A stretch of DNA of 64,000 nucleotides from NCBI GenBank assembly GCA_030180135.1, contig CM058235.1:15958720-16022719 (forward strand), read 5' to 3'. The translations under genes were made by a program, and so were the position numbers. The notes under the pieces were generated by a model. That model was not told where the DNA came from and made no database searches. It was given only the letters and a program-made list of their open reading frames with translations. This document shows, piece by piece, positions 46,906 to 57,346 of this stretch (its first letter is position 1; every line of letters starts with the position of its first letter). This DNA is from Orychophragmus violaceus. Taxonomy: Eukaryota > Streptophyta > Magnoliopsida > Brassicales > Brassicaceae.

Positions 46906-48102
46906 TGATATATCATGGTTTTTACTAGTTTTAGGCCATGATATAGGTGTGTTTTAGTGTCTTTTGTGTTCTTTTAGAGTCTTTTACATGTATAATCAGG
47001 TTTGGAGCTAAATTGGAGATAATGGAGCATTTTGGAGATTTTTGGAGTGTTTGGCCGAGAGATAGAGTTCACTGTCCGAAACAGAGAAAGGTGTCGATCG
47101 TTGCATGCCTAGCATCGATCGATGCACCAGCGAGATGGGCCAAAACTCGGCGGTTTATGAAGAGTCAAGATATTGCACTTTGATCCAGAAGTTCCTGATA
47201 TTTACAAAGAAGCCCCTGGTCGAGATTAGACCTATATTATTGAGTTTTTAGATACGCTTTACATTACGCTTTGATAATTAAGAGCAGAGGTTTTTTAGAG
47301 CTTTTGGGGCTGATCTGAACCTGTTACATCATCTGTATTTGGAGAAGATTTCGAACCCCTTTAATCTTTTATCTTTTATGCAATCTATTATTTCTATGAT
47401 TATGTTTTCATCAATCATGTCTGAGTAGATTCCTTGTTAGGTTTAGGGTTTCTCACATAGGATTTCATGACTTGCTAGACTTGTTCAAATTCAGTTAAGG
47501 ATTCATAACTATATCTGTTCTTCAATTTAATTGTGCTTAAAGCTAGTTCTAACCTGATCAATTAGAATCTAGATCTTAGGTTGCTAAATACGTCACGGAA
47601 GTGGGGTTTAGGAATCTGAACTAATTAAATTGGGCAATTAAACTTTGCGCAAACGGAAGTTTGGTTTAGGATAATTGTGAACATATCAAACTTGGGATTA
47701 AAGCTGGTTTAATCTGTTAGTTCTCGCAAACGAAAGTTTGGTTTGCTGCACTTAGACTTAGAGAATTATCGCAAAGGAATTTGGTTAATTCTATATCTGT
47801 GTTTTGAGTTCTAGAACTGTGCTTAATTAGATCCTTGCTGAATGAACTGTCTGCTTGTCTGATATCCTGAGAACGCCCTAGACCTAGCGCTCTTAATAAC
47901 TTGCTTTCACAACCAACAATCTTTGCTATCTGCTTACTTTCTTGCATTGCTTTTAATTCAATCACATTGCTTTCTTCCTAGTTAAATTCTTGTTCTTGAG
48001 CTATTGAACACCGGAGTCTCTGTGGATTTCGATACCCTATATACTACATTTATATTGCTGTGCACTTGCAGTTTAGTATAGGGATTAATTCTTGACCTAT
48101 CA
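46906..48102 (+). repeat. Athila 5' LTR
   Basis: A pair of GATC palindromes (GTGTCGATCGTTGC at 47091 and GCATCGATCGATGC at 47112, 21 bp apart) lies near its start. It contains a series of 'cggaagtttggttta'-like repeats at 47590-47760. Confidence 0.95.
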
Positions 48103-48108
48103 AGTTTT

Positions 48109-48126
48109 TGGCGCCGTTGTCGGGGA
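48109..48126 (+). other. Athila primer-binding site
   Basis: TGGCGCCGTTGTCGGGGA lies 6 nt after the 5' LTR. It is the usual primer site of plant Tat/Athila Gypsy elements, with one change (TGTC for TGCC). Confidence 0.9.
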
Positions 48127-48349
48127 CTCTTTGAGTCTTCGATACCTTCGAGCCTAGGGTTTTACTAGGATTTTTTTTTCTTTTTGTTTTCGTTTTTGTT
48201 TTTATTTTATTTTCAGTTTTATTAATTTTCGTCTTTCTCTCTGTCGCAGGTACCGATTTCGCACTGCATCGATCGTTGCACCCTTGCATCGTTCGTCACT
48301 AGGCGATTTGAGATTGAACCGATCGTTGCACTGATAGCATCGATCGTTG

Positions 48350-49984
48350 ATGGACGATTACAGACAGTTTATGCCAACGCAGAAAACTAGAAGTAATCCG
48401 AACTCGAGCTTGGTTAATCTCAATCTTGAGGAGCTTGGACGTTTAGAGAGAGCTAACAGAAGAGAAAGAAGAGAAAGAATGATGCGAGAGCGTTTGATTC
48501 TGGAACGCGATGCTGAGGGTGTCCTGAGGGACCGAGATAACAACCGCTACAATGCCGACTGGCAGAGGGTTGATGCTGAAGGAAATGTCATTCCTGAGCA
48601 ACAGCAACAGGATCAGAACCAAAACCAGGGTCAGGAACGGGCCCAAGGTAGAGAGATGGTGGTTCATGAGAGGACACTAGCTGACTACAACAGACCTGAT
48701 GAGTTTCATGCAAACCGAGTAGCTCTAGTGCTTCCTGCTTTTGAGAGGAATGATTTTGAGGTCAAGACCATCTACTACCAGCTGATGAGGCAGATTGCTT
48801 TTCATGGTCTTCAAGCAGAGCAGCCTATGGATCACATTGACAAGTTTGAGGACATAGTCACTGGCATGAAGTATGAAGGAGTATGCCCGGACTATCTGTT
48901 CCTTAAGCTATTTCCGCACAGTCTTGTTGGAGACGCTAGTGCATGGCTGAGACAACTGGCACCTGGTCAGTATACTACTTGGGCAGCCTTAAAGAGTGAG
49001 TTCCTGCGTAACTTCTATGATGATGCGCGCTCAGATCAGTCCAGACAGGACATACTCACTTTTTCCCAAGGAGCTGTGGAGCCCTTGAAGACTGCCTGGA
49101 TGAGATTTAAGCAGTATCAGCGTGACTGTCCACACCATGGATTCACAGAAGTACAGCTGATTGGTATCTTCTTCAGAGGCATAGATCTCCCTTATCAGAC
49201 TGCGCTGGATAATTCCAGTAATGCTAATTTCAACACCAGGACTCCTACACAAGCTAAGCAGTTGATTGGGAACCTGATTAGCAGCTACAGTTGCAAGACT
49301 ATAGATGAAAAGAGGAAGAAATCCGGTGGAAGTATAGAGGATTCTAACATGACTGAGATTAGATCTAGGCTAGACACAGTTTACGATCTCCTAACAAGTA
49401 AGAAAGTTGTCCACTCTACCCAAGATGTAGAGGTAATTCAGACTGAGGAGGACACTCAGGAAGAAGAGGTGAATTACATGGGAGGTTCTGGTTTCCAAGG
49501 TAGTGGATTTAGAAATCAACAAGGAAACAAATTCTCCATTGGAGTTCAGCAAGGTGGTTTTAAGAAAGCCAATGGGTATGAGAGTAAAGTAGAGATGATG
49601 CTAAGACAGCTAATGAAGAGTCAGACTAAGTACGCGGCAGATGCTGACGCGAAGATGGATACAATCTACAGGGAGCTGAATGGGAAGTTTGAGTGTTTGA
49701 ACACTCACATGAAAGAGCTTGATGCTAAGGTTGCAAGAACTGCTGGACATGCTCAAAGGGAAGAGGGATATCTCCCGGGAAGGACTGATGCCAATCCTAA
49801 GTACCAATGCAATGCCGTGACATTGAGAAGTGGTAAGGAGCTGTCATCTGGCCAGAAAAAGCAGTTAAGCGTTGAGGAACTCGTGGAAATTGAAGAGTTG
49901 GAAGATGAGATACGCGATATTCGCCGCGAGTCGATCGATGCATCTAAGCAACGATCGTTGCCAAGCGAAATCAAGGAACCGTAG
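48350..49984 (+). CDS. Athila Gag, 544 codons
   Basis: This is the structural capsid protein of a Gypsy element. The ATG at 48350 follows a leader with two palindrome pairs. The N-terminal third is charged and Gln/Asn-rich. A retrotransposon-gag domain follows at about residues 160-320, with EQPMDHIDKFEDI, PDYLFLKLFPHSLVGDASAW, LKSEFLRNFYDDARS and CPHHGFTEVQLIGIFFRGI. A Gly/Gln-rich linker and a coiled-coil-like C-terminus come after. No zinc knuckle is seen, as is usual for Athila. The last ~15 codons include the palindrome-encoded SIDASKQRSL. It ends at a TAG (49982-49984) and the frame continues open into pol. Confidence 0.93.
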   Translation: MDDYRQFMPTQKTRSNPNSSLVNLNLEELGRLERANRRERRERMMRERLILERDAEGVLRDRDNNRYNADWQRVDAEGNVIPEQQQQDQNQNQGQERAQGREMVVHERTLADYNRPDEFHANRVALVLPAFERNDFEVKTIYYQLMRQIAFHGLQAEQPMDHIDKFEDIVTGMKYEGVCPDYLFLKLFPHSLVGDASAWLRQLAPGQYTTWAALKSEFLRNFYDDARSDQSRQDILTFSQGAVEPLKTAWMRFKQYQRDCPHHGFTEVQLIGIFFRGIDLPYQTALDNSSNANFNTRTPTQAKQLIGNLISSYSCKTIDEKRKKSGGSIEDSNMTEIRSRLDTVYDLLTSKKVVHSTQDVEVIQTEEDTQEEEVNYMGGSGFQGSGFRNQQGNKFSIGVQQGGFKKANGYESKVEMMLRQLMKSQTKYAADADAKMDTIYRELNGKFECLNTHMKELDAKVARTAGHAQREEGYLPGRTDANPKYQCNAVTLRSGKELSSGQKKQLSVEELVEIEELEDEIRDIRRESIDASKQRSLPSEIKEP

Positions 49985-52900
49985 GTCGTAACAAAGTCGC
50001 CTAGCATCGATCGATGCGATAAGAGCAACGATCGACACAAGGTGACTGCAGAAAGTTCGAGTGCTGAAAAACCAAAACAGTCGGCTGAAAGGGTATACAA
50101 GCCTAAGATACCTTATCCCAAGAACCCCAGAAAAGCTAAGAATGATAGGCAGTATGCAAAATGGAAGGAGTTCATAAAAAGGGTAAAGGTTGAAGTACCT
50201 TTGTTGGATTCCATTGAAACTTCCCCCATGATGAAGAGATGCCTTAAGGATGCAATTTCTGGAAAATGGTCTGATGAAGAAAGTATAATGATGCTCAATG
50301 AAGTATGTAGTGCAGTGGTTCAAGGCAGAATTCCAGAGAAATTAAAAGATCCAGGAAGCTTCGTATTAGATTGTGCTATCTACAAGGAGAGGTTCGAAAG
50401 GTCCCTATGTGATCTTGGCTCCAATGTAAATCTGATGCCCCTTTCAGTTGCTAAAAGACTAGGGATGACAGATTTTATACCAACTAGGATATCACTGGTT
50501 TTGGCAGACAGATCAGTCAGGATTCCCGAAGGAGTAATAGAGGATGTGCCTATAACGGTTGGCAAGTGTGTGATCCCAACTGATTTTGTGGTTCTACAAT
50601 ATGGACAGGAGCCAAAAGACCCATTGATTCTAGGCAGATCTTTCTTAGCAACAGCTGGTGCGATGATTGACTGTCAGGGAGGCAAAATAGTTCTAAATGT
50701 GGGAGATCTGAAGATGAGTTTTGACATGAACAAACTGGTAAAGAGACCAACCATCGACGGGCAAACCTTCTATGTGGACACATTGGGTGATTTGGCTGCA
50801 GAGTACTTCCACCAATCACATGCTGAGGACCCACTAGAAAGGGCTTTACTGAGCTCTATTTTGGAGTTGGAATACCTACAGGACGAGCCTGCGATGTGCT
50901 ATACCAGATTGATGGATTCTGTCGAGGTTGCAATGCAGGTAGAAGTGTCTGACGCGAGACTGCAACGATCGACACCATCTAAGCAACGATCGTTGCAAGA
51001 CGACAGAGACTGGGCAGAAGAAAAGGCTCCGAAAATATATCTGAAACAACTTCCATCCGGGCTAAGGTACGCCTTTCTTGGACCTAATTCAACATACCCA
51101 GTGATTGTTAATGCTAGCCTGAACAACGCAGAGCTCACCTTACTGCTAAGCAAGCTGCGCAAGCATCGCAAAGCTCTTGGCTATTCCCTTAATGATATTT
51201 CAGGTATCTCACCGGAGCTGTGCATGCACCGGATACATCTTGAGGATGAGTCCAAGACATCAATCGAACATCAGAGGAGACTTAATCCTAATCTGCAGGA
51301 AGTAGTCAAAAAGGAGATTATGAAACTCCTTGACGCTGGAATTATATATCCTATCTCTGACAGTGATTGGGTGAGTCCAGTCCATGTAGTGCCAAAGAAA
51401 GGCGGTGTTACAGTTGTGAAGAATGAGAAGAACGATCTGATACCTACTAGGACTGTGACAGGACACAGGATGTGCATAGATTACAGGAAGCTTAATGCTG
51501 CTACCAGGAAAGATCATTTTCCTTTGCCTTTTATTGATCAGATGCTCGAAAGGTTAGCAAATCATCCTTACTACTGCTTCTTAGATGGCTACTCAGGTTT
51601 CTTTCAGATTCCCATCCATCCAGAGGATCAGGGAAAGACCACTTTCACTTGTCCATATGGGACATTCGCCTACCGTAGGATGCCTTTTGGACTCTGCAAC
51701 GCACCAGCCACTTTCCAGAGATGCATGATGTCCATATTCACAGACATGATTGAGGATTTTATGGAAGTATTCATGGATGATTTCTCAGTATATGGATCAT
51801 CCTATAATGAGTGCTTAGATAATTTGTGCAAGGTTCTGACAAGATGCGAAGAGAAGCACTTAGTTCTTAATTGGGAAAAGTGTCATTTCATGGTTAGAGA
51901 TGGCATTGTACTTGGACATAAAGTGTCAGAAGCAGGAATAGAGGTGGACCGTGCCAAGATTGAGATAATGACCAACCTGCAGGCACCTGATTCTATTAAG
52001 TCTATTAGAATCTTTCTTGGACATGCTGGCTTCTATAGACGGTTCATCAAGGACTTCAGAAAGATTGCTAGGCCGCTAACTGCTCTGCTGTGTAAGGATA
52101 CCAAATTCGAGTTCACTGCAGATTGTCAGACTGCGTTCGAACAGATCAAGCAAGCATTGGTGAGCGCTCCCATTGTTCAGCCACCGGATTGGGATTTGCC
52201 TTTCGAAGTAATGTGTGATGCAAGTGATTATGCTGTAGGAGCTGTTCTTGGACAAAACAAAGATAGAAAGCTTTATGCTATCTATTATGCCAGTAGGACA
52301 CTGGATGATGCACAAAGAAACTATGCCACTACGGAGAAGGAGCTGCTGGCAGTTGTCTTTGCATTTGAGAAATTTCGCTCTTATCTTGTTGGCTCCAAGG
52401 TGATTGTACACACTGATCATTCAGCCCTGAAGTATCTGATGCAGAAGAAGGATGCTAAGCCAAGACTGTTGAGATGGATCCTGTTGCTTCAGGAATTTGA
52501 TATTGAAGTGAGAGATAAGAAAGGGGTTGAGAATGGAGTTGCTGACCATCTTTCGAGGATGCTAGTTGAGGAGGACGTGCCGATTAATGACTATTTGCCT
52601 GAAGAAAACGTCAATATGGTTGGGACAATCTGTGAGACAGATTTGGATAGAAACCTGCAAAACTGTCGGATTAATCGCGTTGCGTCGATCGATGCGACGT
52701 CAGCGTCGATCGATGCATCTATCGGGACAGCGACGATCGATACATCCGACTGTGACGATCGTTGCAGCGCGGATACAGACCCAAAAACTTTTACGGTACG
52801 GATTGGAAAGCATGAGTTTGAGATTAATGCTGTCGCAACAAATGATCGACCATGGTATGCAGACATAGCCAATTATCTGGCTGCAGAGACTGAACCAGAT

Positions 52901-54142
52901 AATCTGAAAGGGTATGAAAAGAAGAGGTTCTTCAGAGAACTTAGGAGGTACTATTGGGATGAACCTTACCTTTATAAGCATTTTTCGGATGGCCTTTATA
53001 GAAGATGTGTTGCTGAGTCGGAGGTTCCAGATATCCTATTCCACTGCCACGGATCAGATTATGCAGGACATTTTGCTACTTTCAAAACTGTGTCTAAGGT
53101 TTTGCAAGCAGGTTTCTGGTGGCCTACAATGTTCGCTGATGCTCACTCCTTTATTTCTCATTGTGATGCCTGCCAGAGGAGAGGGAAAATCAGCAGGAAG
53201 CATGAGATGCCTGAGAATTTCATTCTTGAGGTTGAGGTTTTTGATTGCTGGGGCATAGACTTTATGGGTCCCTTTTCCTCATCTTATGGGAATAAATTCA
53301 TATTAGTTACTGTGGATTATGTATCTAAGTGGGTAGAAGCAATAGCTAGTCCAACCAATGACTCTTCAGTAGTCATTAAGATGTTTAAATCCATCATATT
53401 CCCTAGATTTGGAGTACCTCGGATAGTAATTAGTGATGGAGGATCTCACTTTATTAATAAGGTTTTCGAGAAGCTCCTGAAGAAGCATGGAGTGCATCAC
53501 CGAGTTGCTACTCCTTATCACCCACAGACTAGTGGACAGGTAGAGGTTTCTAACAGACAAATCAAGGAGATCTTGGAGAAGACAGTTGGGAAGACAAGGA
53601 AAGATTGGGCAGCTAAGCTTGATGATGCTTTATGGGCCTACAGGACTGCGTTTAAAACGCCATTGGGGACTACTCCATTCCATTTGCTGTATGGGAAAGC
53701 ATGTCATCTGCCAGTAGAACTTGAGCACAAGGCAGCATGGGCTGTAAAACAGATGAACTTTGACCTCAAACCAGCTGCAGAGAGGAGATTGATACAGCTC
53801 AATGAGTTGGATGAGATTAGACATTTTGCCTATGAGAACTCAAAGTTGTACAAGGAAAGGACTAAGGCTTATCATGACAAAAAGATTGTCTCCAGACAGT
53901 TTAAGCCTAACGATCAGGTACTGTTATACAATTCTCGCTTGCATTTGTTTCCAGGCAAGCTGAAATCAAGATGGTCTGGACCCTACACGATCAAAGAAGT
54001 GCGTCCATATGGAGCTGTCATTTTAATCGGCAAGGAAGGTAATGAGTTTGCTGTAAATGGGCAGAGGGTAAAACACTATTGGGCTAAGGCCGAGATTCCC
54101 AGAGGTCAGATTTTGCCCCTGGATCATGCTCCCTCCACCTGA
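49985..54142 (+). CDS. Athila Pol (protease, RT, RNase H, integrase), in frame after a TAG
   Basis: This is an uninterrupted frame in phase with Gag. No early ATG is present (first in-frame AUG about 50225), so expression as Gag-Pol would need the TAG to be read through or to be a recent mutation. Domains counted from 50042 are an aspartic protease LCDLGSNVNLMP (~122-134), reverse transcriptase with SDWVSPVHVVPKKGG, CIDYRKLNAATRKDHFPLPF and FMDDFSVYG (~577), RNase H MCDASDYAVGAVLG (~722), and a linker made of SIDA-type repeats (~880-906). Integrase follows with an HHCC finger (HCHGSDYAGH...CDACQRRGK), a core (GIDFMGPF, SDGGSHF, VEVSNRQIKEI) and a C-terminal part ending HYWAKAEIPRGQ. No chromodomain is seen. 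Catalytic residues look intact. Confidence 0.94.
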   Translation, partial: VVTKSPSIDRCDKSNDRHKVTAESSSAEKPKQSAERVYKPKIPYPKNPRKAKNDRQYAKWKEFIKRVKVEVPLLDSIETSPMMKRCLKDAISGKWSDEESIMMLNEVCSAVVQGRIPEKLKDPGSFVLDCAIYKERFERSLCDLGSNVNLMPLSVAKRLGMTDFIPTRISLVLADRSVRIPEGVIEDVPITVGKCVIPTDFVVLQYGQEPKDPLILGRSFLATAGAMIDCQGGKIVLNVGDLKMSFDMNKLVKRPTIDGQTFYVDTLGDLAAEYFHQSHAEDPLERALLSSILELEYLQDEPAMCYTRLMDSVEVAMQVEVSDARLQRSTPSKQRSLQDDRDWAEEKAPKIYLKQLPSGLRYAFLGPNSTYPVIVNASLNNAELTLLLSKLRKHRKALGYSLNDISGISPELCMHRIHLEDESKTSIEHQRRLNPNLQEVVKKEIMKLLDAGIIYPISDSDWVSPVHVVPKKGGVTVVKNEKNDLIPTRTVTGHRMCIDYRKLNAATRKDHFPLPFIDQMLERLANHPYYCFLDGYSGFFQIPIHPEDQGKTTFTCPYGTFAYRRMPFGLCNAPATFQRCMMSIFTDMIEDFMEVFMDDFSVYGSSYNECLDNLCKVLTRCEEKHLVLNWEKCHFMVRDGIVLGHKVSEAGIEVDRAKIEIMTNLQAPDSIKSIRIFLGHAGFYRRFIKDFRKIARPLTALLCKDTKFEFTADCQTAFEQIKQALVSAPIVQPPDWDLPFEVMCDASDYAVGAVLGQNKDRKLYAIYYASRTLDDAQRNYATTEKELLAVVFAFEKFRSYLVGSKVIVHTDHSALKYLMQKKDAKPRLLRWILLLQEFDIEVRDKKGVENGVADHLSRMLVEEDVPINDYLPEENVNMVGTICETDLDRNLQNCRINRVASIDATSASIDASIGTATIDTSDCDDRCSADTDPKTFTVRIGKHEFEINAVATNDRPWYADIANYLAAETEPDNLKGYEKKRFFRELRRYYWDEPYLYKHFSDGLYRRCVAESEVPDILFHCHGSDYAGHFATFKTVSKVLQAGFWWPTMFADAHSFISHCDACQRRGKISRKHEMPENFILEVEVFDCWGIDFMGPFSSSYGNKFILVTVDYVSKWVEAIASPTNDSSVVIKMFKSIIFPRFGVPRIVISDGGSHFINKVFEKLLKKHGVHHRVATPYHPQTSGQVEVSNRQIKEILEKTVGKTRKDWAAKLDDALWAYRTAFKTPLGTTPFHLLYGKACHLPVELEHKAAWAVKQMNFDLKPAAERRLIQLNELDEIRHFAYENSKLYKERTKAYHDKKIVSRQFKPNDQVLLYNSRLHLFPGKLKSRWSGPYTIKEVRPYGAVILIGKEGNEFAVNGQRVKHYWAKAEIPRGQILPLDHAPST

Positions 54143-55509
54143 AAATTCCCATCCGTTCGGTCAAGCTATTGACCTTAAACAAGCGCTGGGTGGGAGGCAA
54201 TCCACCATTAGGTACTGGTGTTTTTCTACTTAATTTTTGGTGTTTTTGTTAGGATTTTACGTTTGTTTTTGCTTTCGGTGCAGTTATGTTTGCAGGTCTC
54301 GGACAAAATCGCAGTGCAACGATCGACTCACTTCTGTGTCGATCGTCACAACACGAAAGGAATCGCATTGCAGCGATCGTTGCGGTCCTGAGCAACGATC
54401 GATCATACACGAAAATCGCCAAGTAACGGTCGATGCACTTAGTGCAACGATCGATGCCTGAGCGACAGAGGTAACCCGACAGACATAATTTCATCTTTTC
54501 ATTTTTTTTTTCTTTTTACCGATCCTTCGCTGGACACTACTGGGGACAGTGTGTCTTAAGTGTGGGGGAGGTGCTACTGACTTTTGTTTTCTGTTTTCTT
54601 AAGAGTCAGTCCGTTTTTCAAAAAAAAAAAAATTTGTTTTATTGAGTCAAAATTGTTTAAGTAAGAAACTATGATTTTCTGAGAAGATTTACAAGACTTG
54701 CAGGAACTTAAGTAACCATTGGGATTAAGTTGCAGGATCTATCTCTGACTATTAGAAAACCCCATCACAGATCAACCTACTGGGGACACCCACATCACTT
54801 CAGGTATCAGAGGATCCTTTTACTGACTTCAATTTAATACTGACTTAGATTTCTCACCTAAGGGCTTGGTATACTTTGTGTCGGATTCCCTTGTTAGTTC
54901 TGACACAGCCTGTCAACCTATCCTATTTGGTTCCCTTCTCCCCTTCTATAAAGTAAAAAAAAAAAAAAAGATAATAAACTGAGGATGAGTTAGTAACTCC
55001 GAAGTGGTCATGGGAATGGTAGCAAACACTATTTTCTCTCATGTGATCCATGGAATGTGTCCAAAGTACACCCCATAACGGGAAGAACACTGATAAAAAA
55101 AAAAAAATGATACCCAATGGGGAAAAATCAGTTGTTAAAGAAGGGAAAGAGAAGAAAGGGACTAGAGAAAGATAGTATGGTGGTCTAGAGCTGATAAGGT
55201 AAGAATCCATGTGCCCTTTGATCGATACTCCTTAGGTGAGACCGCACCTAAATACTTGCAGAAGTCAGTAGGGAGAATTTGAATGCTTGAATGTGATTGT
55301 GGAGTTTACCTAGGACAGTTGCTAAGTGTGGGGGAAGTACATTGTGGTCTTGATATCATGTGATTGATTCTTTCAGTGGTTTACTAAGGGGAATCTGAGT
55401 ATTGTAGCTTCTAGGATGAAATGAGTTTCTGAAGAGTTTTCAAACCTCTTCACCATGCTTTAGTTCTCTGTTTTGCTTGAGGGCAAGCAAAGGCTAAGTG
55501 TGGGGGAGT
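54143..55509 (+). other. Athila 3' region with three PPT-like motifs
   Basis: It is non-coding. Three palindrome pairs lie at 54320-54455. The motif 'taagtgtgggggag' occurs at 54557-54570, again (as ...ggggaag) at 55323-55337, and directly before the 3' LTR (55495-55508). The last is the working polypurine tract; the others are internal copies. Confidence 0.85.
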
Positions 55510-56706
55510 TGATATATCATGGTTTTTACTAGTTTTAGGCCATGATATAGGTGTGTTTTAGTGTCTTTTGTGTTCTTTTAGAGTCTTTTACAGGTATAAT
55601 CAGGTTTGGAGCTAAATTGGAGATAATGGAGCATTTTGGAGATTTTTGGAGTGTTTGGCCGAGAGATAGAGTTCACTGTCCGAAACAGAGAAATGTGTCG
55701 ATCGTTGCATGCCTAGCATCGATCGATGCACCAGCGAGATGGGCCAAAACTCGGCGGTTTATGAAGAGTCAAAATATTGCACTTTGATCCAGAAGTTCCT
55801 GATATTTACAAAGAAGCCCCTGGTCGAGATTAGACCTATATTATTGAGTTTTTAGATACGCTTTACATTACGCTTTGATAATTAAGAGCAGAGGATTTTT
55901 AGAGCTTTTGGGGCTGATCTGAACCTGTTACATCATCTGTATTTGGAGAAGATTTTGAACCCCTTTAATCTTTTATCTTTTATGCAATCTATTATTTCTA
56001 TGATTATGTTTTCATCAATCATGTATGAGTAGATTCCTTGTTAGGTTTAGGGTTGCTCACATAGGATTTCATGACTTGCTAGACTTGTTCAAATTCAGTT
56101 AAGGATTCATAACTATATCTGTTCTTCAATTTAATTGTGCTTAAAGCTAGTTCTAACCTGATCAATTAGAATCTAGATCTTAGGTTGCTAAATACGTCAC
56201 GGAAGTGGGGTTTAGGAATCTGAACTAATTAAATTGGGCAATTAAACTTTGCGCAAACGGAAGTTTGGTTTAGGGTAATTGTGAACATATCAAACTTGGG
56301 ATTAAAGCTGGTTTAATCTGTTAGTTCTCGCAAACGAAAGTTTGGTTTGCTGCACTTAGACTTAGAGAATTATCGCAAAGTAATTTGGTTAATTCTATAT
56401 CTGTGTTTTGAGTTCTAAAACTGTGCTTAATTAGATCCTTGCTGAATGAACTGTCTGCTTGTCTGATTTCCTGAGAACGCCCTAGACCTAGCGCTCTTAA
56501 TAACTTGCTTTCACAACCAACAATCTTTGCTATCTGCTTACTTTCTTGCATTGCTTTTAATTCAATCACATTGCTTTCTTCCTAGTTAAATTCATGTTCT
56601 TGAGCTATTGAACACCGGAGTCTCTGTGGATTTCGATACCCTATATACTACATTGATATTGCTGTGCACTTGCAGTTTAGTATAGGGATTAATTCTTGAC
56701 CTATCA
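55510..56706 (+). repeat. Athila 3' LTR
   Basis: It is the same length as the 5' LTR with scattered single-base differences. The palindrome pair lies at 55700/55721 (21 bp). Confidence 0.95.
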
Positions 56707-57346
56707 TGATCCAAGCAACTCAAACAACTCTTGACGCTTAATCCAGTCGGAACACCGTCAATTCCAAATGGCCTCCTTGCAATCCGGTCTTTCCATTGAC
56801 CTCTTGCAGCTCCTGTAGCACTCCTTGCAGCTTCCCAACGCCTCTTGCAACTCTTCTAGCACTTCTTGTAACTCTTGCAACTCTCTGCTACACTCCCGCA
56901 GTAGTCTCTCCGGTGAACGCCTCCACATCCTAATCGCCCTCGCACGCTTGGTTGAACAACACTCTGAACAGACGATGACCCCAACACACACCTCAGTAGT
57001 ACCGACTGCCATGTAGGCGCATACCACAACACACATCCCAACATACACCTCAACGACACACATCACGACATATATCTCGGCACACATCTAGCGGCAGTAG
57101 CACAACCGAGGTTTGAAGACATTGACCCATCCTGCACGTAAAAATTCTAACTAGACTAGGACCGGCGTGGAGAACAATCTATGATATACATTGTGCTTGA
57201 AAAGGCTTTTCGCAAAGTAACCATTTTTTTATAAAATTTCGCAAACGCTTTTGAAAAAGATTTGAAAACAAGGTTTTTGGGAAAACAACGAAAGCTGATC
57301 TCCCAGGATAGGACTGGGAGATCTTAACCAGGCTCTGATACCAAAT
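56707..57346 (-). other. LARD interior, copy 2, right part
   Basis: It continues the interior interrupted at 46905 and matches 43440-44079. The primer-binding site is at 57331-57343 beside LTR C. Confidence 0.92.

Larger units (their letters stand above)
46906..56706 (+). mobile_element. Athila-like Gypsy retrotransposon, 9.8 kb, near-intact
   Basis: The two LTRs are equal in length (1197 bp; 46906-48102, 55510-56706), TGATATATCATGG...GACCTATCA, and are flanked by TGATT/TGATC, a 5-bp duplication with one change. A primer site TGGCGCCGTTGTCGGGGA and a terminal polypurine tract are present. Gag and pol lie in one frame, separated by a single TAG. Reverse transcriptase and integrase sequence place it with Athila-type elements. 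No envelope-like ORF is found in the 1.37 kb after pol. It is inserted in the LARD interior. Confidence 0.96.
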
